The translations under genes were made by a program, and so were the position numbers. A DNA stretch of 46,840 nt from Sphaeroforma sirkka (lineage: Eukaryota; Opisthokonta; Ichthyosporea; Ichthyophonida), in assembly GCA_001586965.3 (NCBI GenBank), contig LUCW03000495.1:1-46840 (forward strand), given 5' to 3'. How positions within the stretch are numbered: the stretch's first letter is position 1; each line of letters begins with the position of its first letter. This document shows positions 1 to 10,930 of the stretch, one piece after another. Below the pieces are notes generated by a model that had not been told where the DNA came from, did no database searches, and worked only from the letters and a program-made list of their open reading frames with translations.

Positions 1-44
1 GAAATATATGTATGTATAAAAAGTTATTTAGTGAAAGAGCTTAC

Positions 45-518
45 CTTTCTCTTTGACTTCGTTTGTGATCGCTTGGACGAATTTTTTGAGGCATCAGCTG
101 CTTCTGACGAATTCTCGGTACCATTTTCCGTAGCAAGATTCTTCCTACCACCACGTTTTCTAGTACTACCACGACTGGACCCTTTCCCGTTATCCGCAAC
201 AACCTTTGGCGAGCGCAAGACAGGTCTCTGCGTGCCTTGTTCATTACGCTTACCCGTTCTTCCTCTGCTCTGTATAGCTGAAGCGTCGCTATCGTTATTG
301 TCTAGCCTATCATCCTGATTTCGCACACCTGCTTTGGAATCGGCTGATGCCTTCTTACCCGGACTGCCGCTGCTGCTGGTCTTTTCTCCGCGTCCGCCTC
401 CTCCACGCTTTCTGCGTACCTTGTTCTTCTCTGGGAGCCCATTGGTTTCTGTTGTTGGTGCGAGTCTTCCAGTAGAACCTGAGGTAGACCTGTTGGTACC
501 TATACTCTCCCCGCCCAT
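45..518 (-). CDS. 5' exon of an unrecognised basic, Ser/Lys/Gly-rich protein, cut by the window edge
   Basis: An open frame on the minus strand runs leftward from an ATG at 516-518 (in-frame GTG codon further upstream at 566). It ends at a strong splice donor, AAAG|GTAAGC, with the intron beginning at base 44, so the gene continues beyond the left edge. The roughly 158 residues seen are low-complexity: clusters of Lys/Arg, Ser, Gly and Asn, with several basic patches that would suit a nuclear or nucleic-acid-binding protein. No catalytic motif or folded domain is visible. An upstream 5' exon joined at the TTACCCAG near 552 is possible, which would move the start. The gene points away from the CECR2-like gene, so the two may share the intergenic region 567-1641. 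Function unknown; the donor and codon content support a real exon. Confidence 0.45.
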
Positions 519-1641
519 GCTTGTGAGGCGTTTTGTCCTCTTGCAGCTTTCTCTGGGTAAGATCACGCGAAGATGGCTTTATATTTACCAAATATTTGTT
601 GAAAAAATGCACTTTTTTTGTATATATTATATTGTTGTATATATAAAAGTAATAAAAATCTCTTGGAATTTAATCAATCGAAATGCCCAAGGCACCACTG
701 TCCACAGGGGTTGTGATTTGTTGACGGGGAGTCGGTGAGCCGAGTCACGCGAGAGTACTTCAATATGTATCCAAATACGATCGTAACCACAAAACAACTA
801 CTAATAGCCTGTGTGTGGTACATAATAGAAAATGTAGTGAACAAACCTGTTAGTAATACAGTGCGGCAGCTCGGGTGTGCAAACGTGAACGCAGAGCGCC
901 AACTCCAACGGTAAATTGTACACTAGTCCTCGGCCAAAGATTGATAATTCAAAAAACATGGTAAATAAATGAAGTTTATTCTTGCTGACTCCTTTTCTTG
1001 CTTTGTACATTCATTTAGAGGAATCTTGTACGCCCCGATTTCATATTTACACTTAAAGCGTATCTTCAAAATGAATATTTATATACATCTGTTTGAAACT
1101 TCACACGTGGTTCCAGAGTGGCAGAAAGGTCGCCAATGGTCGAGTTACATATTACACTTTATTTTAGGTTTTAAAATTCATACATTGGTCATGATTGAAA
1201 ACCGTCGATACCTGTATGATATGCCAGTGCAAACAAATGGCCAGTAGTGTACTGTGGTTGTGTGCAGGGCAGCTAACACAACCGGTCAAAACAAGATAAT
1301 TATACGTGTCCACAAGACTACTCAAAAAAATCATAGCCTCCTGTGTTATTTCAGAGGTTAAATAATAACAAGAAGGCAACGAACAATCATAGCCTCCTAT
1401 TTTAAATATGTAATTATTGTTCTTAGGTCTCTTGGTGTTGATTATTCAGAATCAGGAGGCTATGGAATAACGTGCAATGGAAAACCCTACACGACTATAT
1501 GCCGCGTGAAACCTAACAAACAGATATTAAAAAAAAATATTAAATACCTAAAATATATGAGAATGTTCGATTTGCTCACCAGGTAGTATTGTCAGGAGTC
1601 TGCTGTAGAGAACATCCTACGTCGGTGTGCATGAAGTTGCG
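519..1641. other. Intergenic region between two divergent genes
   Basis: No convincing open frame on either strand. It separates the minus-strand gene at the left edge from the plus-strand CECR2-like gene, so it should hold both promoters. The 12-mer TCATAGCCTCCT occurs at 1331 and 1387, and its inverted form AGGAGGCTATG occurs near 1454, making an 11-bp stem with a loop of about 55 bases. No classical TATA box can be assigned with confidence in this AT-rich stretch. Confidence 0.5.
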
Positions 1642-1675
1642 ATGGAGTCGCCGGATGTGCAATGGGGCGATATAA
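1631..1675 (+). promoter_or_regulatory. Overlapping short upstream ORF at the CECR2-like start
   Basis: An ATG at 1631, in a different frame from the main ATG at 1642, opens a 14-codon reading frame that ends at TAA 1673-1675, past the main start. If the transcript leader includes it, it would reduce initiation at 1642. It matters only if no upstream exon replaces this leader; transcript ends are not visible from sequence. Confidence 0.3.
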
Positions 1676-4519
1676 ATGAGTTCGAGGCACAAAGGGTGAG
1701 GCAGGAGAAATTGCACCGTCTTCGTAGCTGTTGGGAGCTACCATGCGTTGTATTGTTCTTTTCTGTTTGGAAATCGTCTTTGAATGTATTGGCAGCGTTT
1801 GAGACTAATTGCAAATCTATCGAAGAAGCCCTGCTGGATGAGAATGATTTATTACTAGCGGAAATACACGTGAAACTACTCAGAGCTATTCTAAAACGGA
1901 ATGATATCACATATAATAGCAGTATAGGTGGGGTGCCAACGGCACGCGTCTGGTACGACGTCTTACTCAGCATTGTGAAGGAATACGGCGACAAGAGTCC
2001 TTTGCTGGAGGTGATGGAGGAAGCGTTCACGATAACTGACGGTACTAATGCGGATAGGGACGCTACTAAGAACGCTTATGACAATCTTGCGATAGAGTTG
2101 CGTGTGCAACTGCTTTACATGCTGTGCAACGTGAGTTTGGGGGCGAGTGATGTATTCGCAGAATACGTGGCCGAAAAGGAAACGGATGCCGATGCGCTTA
2201 GACTTCAAGCTGTGGGCGTTGACTCTGAGCGCAGTACATACTACTATATGAATAACAGTAGGTTATATATGGAGTATTCCTACGTCGAGCGCAAAATAAA
2301 GAAGTCTGTTGCTAAACCAAGAGGCAGGCCGAAGAACAAAGAGCGTGTGGTGTTTCAGCCGAGACTAACCGAGCGGCAGATGGCAAAGCAACAAAAAATG
2401 GAAGAAAGCTTAAAGACCAAGGCACCTCCCAGCGGCCGAGGTACTAAGCGGAAGGCGCAACAGCCCGTGAAAAGCACACCGAAGATACAAGTAGAAGATG
2501 TCGACATAGAACCCAAGGAAAACTTGCCTGAATTCCCATATTTCATAAAGAGGAAACAGTACTGTGTATGTAGTCTGTTGATTGTGTGCAATTGACCTTA
2601 TAGTTTTGTGAAATTATAGTTTATGCTTTGGTGGTATTTTGTAAAGAATGAGCTTGGAGCGCTGGTGAGTATTGTGGAGAATTTTATTTGGTCTCTCCCG
2701 TTCGAATTTATCAACGACATGCATCGCTTGTTACTATGCTGCTTGTTTTCTATTTGGACTCCTATACACATCACTAATATTGCATCTGTCCTCAAACCTG
2801 TGCCACAGTGGCGTGCGGTGTGTGTGACCTCGAAAGAGTGGAAGAATTTGATCGCTCGGCTGTCAAAGAGTCGACACAAAGTGGAAAAAGAGCTAGCGGA
2901 AACTATCAAAACTTTAGCTGAAACGGTGGTCCCTTCGCTGGAGGTATTGAGTATGCTGCATGCTGTACATCGCGTAGATCAGGTTTTCTTTCATTTAAAT
3001 TTCATGCATGTCCTTGTTTGCTTCCGGAGGCTATGATCTGTGTCTTACGTATATCTCGCTATTGATGCTAATTGATATATATCTTCAATTATAACCGCTA
3101 CTAGCGTGCCGAGCTCGCGGCAGAAAAAGCGCGCACACTAGATGCTTTGCCTCGACGTTCGTCATCAAGAGTGAAAACAAATGAGCAAATGTCAGAGCGG
3201 GACAAAAGGTACGTCTCGGTGATGTGTTTGTTTTTTTTCTCAATAGTACTGAGCTGTCTTTCTCGTGCTAGTTGTGTTTATGATCAGTTAGTTGATAGTA
3301 CATTGCTTTCCTCCGCTGGTTTAGACGGATGCAGCTATTATTCTTTCATCGCTGAGCCTCCAAATACACTGTAGATCGTTTCAGTGCACTCACCTTGATC
3401 AATACGCAGTATCTATAGCACCTATTTGTGCCCTCCCATTTACATACAGGATACATTTCTTAAAGCGTGAAGAGGAGCGTCTGAGGATAATAGCCGAGAA
3501 AGAGAAAGAAGAAATTAAGAAAGCCAAGCGGCAAGCGGCCGAAGCGGAGCGCGAACGCGAGCTAGCAGCACGTGAAGCCAAAAATGAGGAAGCACAGAGG
3601 CGGCGTGCGGCACAAAAGGTAGGTTTGCCATGGATTCGGCGTGCTATGGTTGCTTATCTGTATGTGTGTCAGCCAACATCTTGATCCGTTGTACGTGTTG
3701 TTCTGATGCTGTATATCAAAGAATGCATGATGTCTACCTTGCATGTATATTTCTTGTATTCGACTATCACGCACTTCACTCATCTGTCCTGTCTATTATT
3801 ACATTCATAGGAGAAGCAGCGACGAGCTAAAGAACGGGAAATCAGACTGAAAGACCGAGAGGCCACGCTCGAACAAGAAAGATTAGAAGAGGAGGCTATA
3901 GCAGCAGAGCGAGAGGAACGATTGCTGTTGAGGACGATGCCAGAGGAGGAAAGAATTCAGTACCTCGCATCTAGAGAGGGTATGGCATTGTGTATCGCTA
4001 ACCGTCTTTTGTTTAGATAGAATTTATATGCGACATTTGTCTCACATATGTATGGTGTTCCACCCACTCGCGTATAGAACGGACGAAGAAAGCTTCTAGC
4101 ATTCCATCTTATTCATCCTCGAAGAAATTACGAGTGCAAGGAGAAACAGCGACATCGCGGACATCGAGGATCTTAAAGGCAAAGCCCACACCCCTTCCCA
4201 CCGAGAATGATCGGGAGAGCGAAAAGGCTTCCCGCCACATTCTCGTATTCAGTTCTGCATTCGCCAACGAAGCCGCGAGTGCAGTGGTGAAGGAAGAATA
4301 TAAGGATGTCGGAGATTACCACAAGTTTTACCAGGTAAAGCGTATTGTTTGTTGCTGTCTTAGTGAACCCGTGAGGTACCCCCATTCATCGACGCTTGGC
4401 GTGTCGTGCGATATTGTTAAATGTTATTCATTTCCCAAACAACATTATCTACATTCTCGTAGGCTGCATGCGAGAATGGAAAGGCGAAGATCATACTAGA
4501 TGCTGGTGGTGCTTGCTAA
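1642..4519 (+). CDS. CECR2-like chromatin-remodelling protein (DDT-type domain, AT-hook, coiled coil), 8 exons
   Basis: Exons joined in phase: 1642-2565, 2620-2664, 2809-2943 (or to 2982), 3105-3208, 3450-3618, 3811-3979, 4078-4334, 4463-4519; about 619 residues. Residues ~30-215 follow the CECR2 N-terminus: a helix opening WELPCVVLFF, then LAIELRVQLLYMLCN, then a DADALR...GVDSERSTYYYM block, as in the DDT/WHIM-like ISWI-binding region. An AT-hook (PRGRPK) follows at ~230. Exon 3 carries the CECR2-type WRAVCVTSKEWKNL strand. Exons 4-6 contain PRRSSSRV and a long Glu/Arg/Lys/Ala coiled coil. In animals CECR2 pairs with an ISWI ATPase (CERF complex) to slide nucleosomes; that role here is inferred from family. 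No bromodomain is visible, unlike animal CECR2. The 3' end is uncertain: an alternative last exon at 4545-4652 (YGASRSC..., stop TAG) is plausible. Start: first in-frame ATG; an upstream GTG at 1627 is also in frame. Confidence 0.8.
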
Positions 4520-5576
4520 CGTGTGCTGTTCCATTGCAACATAGTATGGCGCATCGAGATCGTGCATACTTGACCAAAAGTATCGAGTGTGCGAAGAACT
4601 TTTGGCATTGACAATGGCTGCCGGAGAGTCGATTACCCGCATTGAAGACAAATAGCACGCAACTATAACATCAATCTAGTAGTATGAACACAGCATTAAA
4701 CAGCTATTTGAGTCAACGTTGAGGGCGTGCCGACATCCTTGAAGACTGTACTTAAAGTTGATGGAGATGGACGTGCCTAATTTGAACAACAGGTTGTGTA
4801 CAACGTCTTGCATTGCATGTAGCTCTGATCAAGGGTTTGGTATCGATTACATACACGAACCTTGAATTAGTGTCGTTGGGTTCGATGATGCCCGCTGAAG
4901 TGGCACTTGGAGCATTACTGGGCTGCAATTTTTTCCCTGATGAATGCGTACCCGCGGACGTCGCACGATATACAAATTGCTGGCATCTGAAAAGAGGTTC
5001 ATGGCGAACAATCAAGAGGGACCTGGCGACGCGATCGGTTATCTTCGGTTGATTGCATGTTTTATCACTTACTTGCGCGTGATGAGTTCTTAGGCACCAA
5101 CAAGTTAGTTGACTGGCCAGGCCCAAGAGAGTGCAGAAAAAACCCTCCGTAGTTTAAGTATTTGTGTATTGTAAAACTCTCGTGAAATTTATGCAGGTTG
5201 ACCTTTCGAAAATGTGTCAATTCGGCTAAGCTTTAGGGTGTAGCCTTCTATATTACCTGAGCAGAACCATATACAGTTTTCGCAGATAACAATTTTGCAC
5301 GTCGTAGCTACATAGTACTGAATAAAGGCGAATCCAATGTATTATGTTGAAATTCGCCGCAACTTTACCACATCATTTCCAGCGCTTACAATAGTACCGT
5401 GCGTATTCTAAAACCTAAATACAATTGATGTGATTTATTGGTTTAATGTTGGTGGGCTTATCGTGCAGCTCAAATGTACACAAATATTGAACGCCCATTG
5501 TACATTTTGCAGGTGGCCGATAGATAGCTGAAATCTAAGTTGCTGTTCTCCATATTCTAAAGTTTTGTGAGGTGTT
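4520..5576. other. Intergenic region between two convergent genes
   Basis: Between the CECR2-like stop and the stop codon of the minus-strand CorA-like gene. It contains an open plus-strand frame (4813-5052, 79 codons) and an antisense one (4752-5126), neither with a recognisable motif. The 4545-4652 stretch could be an alternative last exon of the CECR2-like gene. The remainder probably holds the two 3' untranslated regions. Confidence 0.45.
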
Positions 5577-8461
5577 TCACATAAGCTTTTTCTTTTTGGC
5601 CCAAAAAATGGATACAGTAGAAAGCAAGCACATAGCAAGTACGATACAGAAGAACGGTACTAAACTGTCCACTTCTTGAAAGGGTACCAATACGTTCATA
5701 CCGAAGGAGCCAGCAATCTGTGTTGTAAAAAACCATTGTATTATGATCAACCCATGATGTGTTATAATATTAAATCGAAGGCAAAATTGGAATTCAGATT
5801 TATAAAGGTGACAACACATACCAAATTTAGCGGCAAGAAGAGAGTTGACACAACTGTTAAACTGTTCAGAGCAGTCCCGCTTGCTGCCGTTGCTTCGGCC
5901 AACTCAACATTAAGCTTAAGGTTGCAAACGGGTGCAGAAAGGGTGAAGGAAGAAGGAGAAAACATTAGATAAGGCTATAGTCAGCTTAAATAGAAAACAC
6001 TTTCGAAATAGCCATCTTAAGTTATCTTGACATACCTGTGCTAAGTAGTTAGAATGAGTAGCATTGATGGTTTCCCTGCTCCCTTCTATTTTCCCCATCA
6101 TCTCGTGTATCAGATCTAAAATATCCCGAAAATACAAGAATGTGTCCTTCTTGACATGGGGGGGTGGACTCCGGCCGTGGCCGGTAAGATACAAGAGGAT
6201 ATCTCTCTTTGGCTTCAGTATGCGAATAAGTCGGCTGGTCCTCCTTCGAATATGAGTTATACGTCTAAGGATGTCAGCCGCGTCTCGCTGCCCTAAGTAG
6301 AAGATCATCTCATCTATGGCATCCACCTCCACCTCAGCTGCCCTTGTGATCGGCTCGAGCTCGTCCGCAATGTTATCAATCTAGGAGCAACCACGAGTGG
6401 TAAAAAGTGGAATTAGCCGATCGCATAGATGACCAAAACAACTCGAGTTATAAAATATACAATTTGAGAGTTTGAAATCCTGTCAGTTCTCGGAAACAGG
6501 CTGTGTGCAGCTCAGGCAAAAATACCCTTACATGTTATCTAATACTATGAAATTTACCACATATTCACAGATTCCCTGGTTGTCAGCTCACTTAGATTCG
6601 GTACACGCTACATATCTTACAATAAGCATCAGCGTCCAATCTGCTCTCAGTGGAGTATCTTTCTGTAGGAGACCGATCACTGCGTTCACCACATGCGCTG
6701 GTCGAGCGTGGAAGGTTATAGCAAAAGTATCGAACACAGCTATGTTCATGTTGACAGCGGCTTGTTCGTCTTCCCCTTGCGTAGAAGAGAAAGTCTGCAA
6801 TAGGAGTTACAAAAGTGAGCAATACATAACTAGCGTGAAATCAGCATTTTGAAGTCTCATTTAGGCCCGTTACCAATTTTTATATACACTCATCCGTGTA
6901 CAATTTAAAAGAAATCGACGCAGTCTAGCACATGGTGGGTGATACAAATACGAACAAACCTGCATTATGGTGAACAAATACGAATCATACACTTCCACTT
7001 TCTCGCGTGTGTATTCGGTGAGAATATCTTCGCTTGTCAGTGGATGGATACCGAAGACCTATGTGATATAAATTGAAAAAAGGGACAGTGTAAGATATAT
7101 ATTTGCGAAAGAAGTGAATACCTATAACAGCAGACCAGTAAATACAATTTTTTTCTTGCTTGCCTGTTCAATCAAAGTCATGTCAGCTTGAGACGGTGCA
7201 CAGACATCAATCCAAAAGAAGCCGGTGTCCAACATGGCCTCGAAGTCGACCTGGATAAATCCTTGCTTGCCGCTGAAATGACGACATTTTCGTTCCGAGT
7301 CAAGCACAGTGAAGGTCTGCAAGCAACGAGAGTTGACGAGTTAATACTTTTGATACAGAGTAACCTAATGACGGCTCACTACACAATCATGTTCTGGGTC
7401 GAAAGAGAAAACGTTCAAATACCGTTAATGGCCACCGTAGAATACAACTCAGTGCGTACCGCTTGGAAGTCAATTGACGAATCCGCCACACCCTTTTGAG
7501 CATTGAGCAGCGCCTCCAACAACTGTTTGTTTTCTTTAGCTCCGCGGTGTACCGATCGCAGGGCCCAGTTGGCGTCCACAGTGTCGATTAGCATAGTACC
7601 CTCGCTGGCCGAGTCTAGAAGCATACTTGCACTCGGAGACATGGTTCTGGGCACTCGTGGGGTTTGTGCCGGGGGAGGGTTGGTACGGTACATTTGGGAA
7701 TTGGCATGATTCATCCTGGCAAAGAATGTTATGCATACGTAAAATGATGAGTTGTGGCGAGAAAGATCGGGAAAGTGCGTGGGACGCTTGTATAAGAAAT
7801 GAAGGACTCGATTTGATATTGCCGTACCTCCTCTGTCCTGAGTTTATATGCAATCCCGCCGCCAGATTAGAACCAACCGAGCTTGCATGAGGGACTGTGG
7901 CACCAGCTCTGTATACGGGGAGGGACTGCAGTACAAGTACAAAACAACTTTGGTTTAGCTACACAACGATCCATTATTCACAAAACAAGAGCCGGTAATA
8001 TCAATAAAATGGTTGGTATCACGTATCAACCGATCCGATCGAGCAATTTAGCAGAAACCACCGCAAGACGTACTAGCAAAGTATTTCTATGATTGTAGCA
8101 CCTCCTCTGCATATATTTTAATGATTCGACTAGATATAATCGAAGAAGTTTTATATAAGGGAAACTTAAAAATCAGCGACTGCAAATAATCTCTCAGAAT
8201 CACTGCCAAACAGCAAAGACATACTGCCTCGTTGTGTACAACACACTCACACAGACACCTATGAAGTAGTACCTCATTCGTGGCTGGGGTTGATATCATT
8301 GGAGTCGGGCTGCTATTCGCAGGTGAAGTTACTGTGGGCACTGGTACCTCTTGAGGTTGGCCATCTGCATGACTGGTCACAAAGACCAGTCCATCATCAG
8401 AATCATCCAGTCCTTTCTTCTCATCACCCTCCAAATCAGATACACGAAACCTACCCTTCAT
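5577..8461 (-). CDS. CorA-family Mg2+ channel, ALR1/MNR2-like, 8 exons
   Basis: Minus-strand exons in translation order: 8461-8259, 7715-7460, 7316-7164, 7058-6960, 6794-6621, 6380-6036, 5914-5822, 5717-5577; about 487 residues. The acidic/Pro/Ser-rich N-terminus (exons 1-2) is family-typical and poorly conserved. From exon 3 the match to fungal ALR/MNR2-type CorA proteins is direct: FFWIDVCAPSQADM, then GIHPLTSEDILTEYTREKVE, ADWTLMLIIDNIADELEPI, EVDAID, and a helical stalk. TM1 (LTVVSTLFLPLNL) is followed by the signature GMN in IAGSFGMNVLVP. TM2 (LVPFFCIVLAMCLLSTVSIF) and a lysine-rich tail end the protein. Homopentameric CorA channels move Mg2+ into the cytosol (plasma or vacuolar membrane in fungi). 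The last six exons join in phase 0. The exon 1/2/3 borders are less certain: the exon 2 donor may instead be at 7422, and exon 1 has an alternative donor at 8272. Confidence 0.92.
7059..7163 (-). other. GC-AG intron in the CorA-like gene
   Basis: The intron after LTLIEQ-type residues begins GCAAGC (donor CAG|GCAAGC at 7164/7163) and ends ATCACATAG before 7058. No GT donor keeps the frame. Removing the GC-AG intron exactly joins the conserved CorA segments IEQ and VFGIHPLTSED in phase 0. AG|GCAAG is the known consensus for the minor GC donor class handled by the U2 spliceosome. Confidence 0.85.
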
Positions 8462-9007
8462 CTAGAGATAACTAGTCTTTCCATCTCTTAAGAACTGTGG
8501 TGATAAATGTACTACAATTAACGCATATGTTGTCTGAGAATCGGCATGCAAGCTATACAACACTATGAATTATGATATGATTATAGTAAAAGACGATGGC
8601 GAAAGCGGCAAGGCAAAAAAGCTTAGAACCCAAAAAAAAAAATCTTCACACTCGCTTTACCCACTCACTGTCCCCCACAGTCCCACGCATCCCGTATATT
8701 AATCTTCAGTCATGAGGAGCTTCGTTCGCCTCTAAATAACTGGCGATACAGCTAAATACTTAACCATTCTGCTTGTTATAACGTTATCGAATGGACCGAA
8801 TGAATATTTAGAGTCGATTCTCAGACCGATTCTCAAAACGAGACAAATTACTAAATTTCTGATATTGCCGGCGATTTGTTACTTTTCTTTTGCTGAACGT
8901 ATGACGTGATTTACCGTTGTTGGTGTGCTAGCAACTAAAACGCAACCAAACACAGGACTACAGTACAATTTTATTTTTTGATCATACACTTCCTAAAGAT
9001 TTCTAAT
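8462..9007. other. Intergenic region between CorA-like and HSPA14-like genes
   Basis: AT-rich, with a run of A near 8630-8641. It should contain the promoter of the CorA-like gene (transcribed leftward) and the 3' end of the HSPA14-like gene. No open frame or recognisable motif. Confidence 0.5.
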
Positions 9008-10930
9008 TTAGAAGCGCTCATCGAATACACGCTCACCGTTCTCCGTATTCATAAGGGTAACGTGAACAGAAGAATCCTCCCGTACATAAAGTGTTAGCTG
9101 AAGAGCCTTATCAGCAACATCTCGTGCGGCAATTTCTGCAACAAGCGTGCACCCGGTGCACTTCTTCTCGTTTTGGGCACCTTCGAATAATCTAAGTAAG
9201 AAATTGTTTTGATCCTTAGGCATGCTGAAGGTCAAGTGTTTGCGCGTGGGTAGTGCAGTATTCGCGCCCAAGAGGGTCTTGAAATTTCCGTACGAGTCCT
9301 CAAAACCGATACTGTGAGCCAACACGTGTGTTTGGTCGTATTCGCTGTTGCTTTCGGAGTGCGAGTGACCAAATAGTAGAGAAGCCTGTTGGGCAGCTCC
9401 CATAGCCACTGCTTGATCAGTAGGGTATTGGTAGTCTATGTGTGCATCGACGTCCTGGAAGTACTCGTGCATTAGTGTTTGTAGCTTTGGGACCTTTGCG
9501 GCACCGCCAGTCATAATTACGTAGTCAATATCGTCCATTGAGAATTCAGACTTCTTGATTGCAGCAGCGATAGGCTCGAAGGCTTTCTGGAAAATGGGTT
9601 CACAAAGGGTCTCGAAGCGTTCGCGATCCATACTGGCGTGAAGATCCATACCTGATTAATTTAATTTGAAATGAAATAAGTCGGGCGTATCGTAGTAGAA
9701 GTTCAAATCAAACAAAAGTGAAGGTGACCATATAGCTATTTGCATATCAATCGGTGAATAGTTATATTAGTCACCAAGAATATATTGTACTCCACGCAAC
9801 GATGGTATTAGACGTCGAATGACAACAAGCAAGGATATGACAAGTTACCGCCTTCCGCCTGTACCGTTAATATAGACAATGACTCAGTACTTGCACTCTC
9901 GTGATTCAACCGCCAGTTTGCAGCAACACCACAGAATCAATCTATTCCCTACCTTACTCAGGCGATCCTACGAAAAAAATTGACACAATTATAAACATTG
10001 GAAAGCAGTGCATATCCTCTAGAAATTAAGTACAAATAATATACCCAGAATTCACATACCTTCCATAAGCGAGTCGATAGCTGCCATAGTGGAGTTAGCG
10101 GTAGTAAGCACATTAGTGATGCGCTCACATTCCAGCCTGAGCTTAGCGATTGCGCGAGGGCTCGTGCGAATATCTAACTTGCTTTTCTTCATGAATTCCA
10201 TAGCGAAATACTGCATAAGTCGCGTGTCAAACGAGATTCCTCCGAAGTCAGCAACCGTTTCAGTGGCTACTATCTGATACAGACCATCTCGTACTAATAG
10301 CACATTTACGGTCAAGTGTGTAGCTCCGAGATCATACACCAGGACGTGGATGTCACGCTTGCGATCTCCATCTTTCTGGCCGATACCGTATTGCAAGCAT
10401 GTGGCGGTGGGCTCGTTGATGAATCGTAACACGGATAATTTGGCATCAAAAGCAGCCTGCTTCAGGGCCGCTTTCTGCTCTTGAGTGAAAGTAGCGGGAA
10501 CTGAGATAACACACTCGAACACGGAGTCACCTGCGAAGTGCTCAGCAGTCTCTTTAACCTTCTCCAGAAGCATGGTGGTCAATTGTTCAGGGGTAAATGT
10601 GGCATTCTCTTCTTTGAATGTAACACTGTAATGAGGCTTGCCGTCCTTGTTTACTACTTTGCAGTTTGCCTGTTTCTTATCTGCATCTGAGAGATCTGCG
10701 TATTTCCGGCCGATGAGACGTTTCATGCCAGTGGCTGTGTTCTCTGAATTTCGCACAAGCTGCTGCTTTGCAGGTCCACCAACAACACTCTCGAGTTCGT
10801 TGAAAGACACACATGCCGGAGTAACGAAGTCTCCCAAATCGTTCGCAACAACTTCAACTGTACCATCCTTTCGGGCCACGGCTACACACACATTTGTGGC
10901 ACCAAAATCGATTCCTACAACACAAGGCAT
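9008..10930 (-). CDS. HSPA14/Hsp70L1-like chaperone (ribosome-associated type), 2 exons
   Basis: Exons 10930-10060 and 9651-9008 (minus) join in phase 1 across a 408-bp intron (donor GAAG|GTATGT, acceptor AATCAG|GT) to give 504 residues; human HSPA14 has 509. The start is the ATG before PCVVGIDFGA; an upstream in-frame ATG (11018-11020) adds 30 residues with no homology. The nucleotide-binding domain shows DFGATNVCVAV (phosphate 1), RFINEPTATCLQYGIGQ (the YGIGQ is HSPA14-like), a degenerate phosphate-2 motif DLGATH and VIMTGGAAKVPKLQ (adenosine motif). A short beta-type substrate domain follows and the alpha-helical lid is absent, as in HSPA14/Ssz1. There is no ER signal or retention motif. 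Family role: the regulatory half of the ribosome-associated complex with a Zuotin/MPP11 J-protein, helping nascent chains fold in the cytosol. The upstream region has a TA repeat at about 11035-11057. Confidence 0.9.

Noticed and set aside
4752..5126. 124-codon minus-strand frame between CECR2-like and CorA-like genes
   Set aside because: No motif, irregular composition and overlapping an equally open plus-strand frame; not supported as a gene.
7883..8092. Plus-strand frame of 69 codons
   Set aside because: Lies within an intron of the CorA-like gene and shows no recognisable domain.
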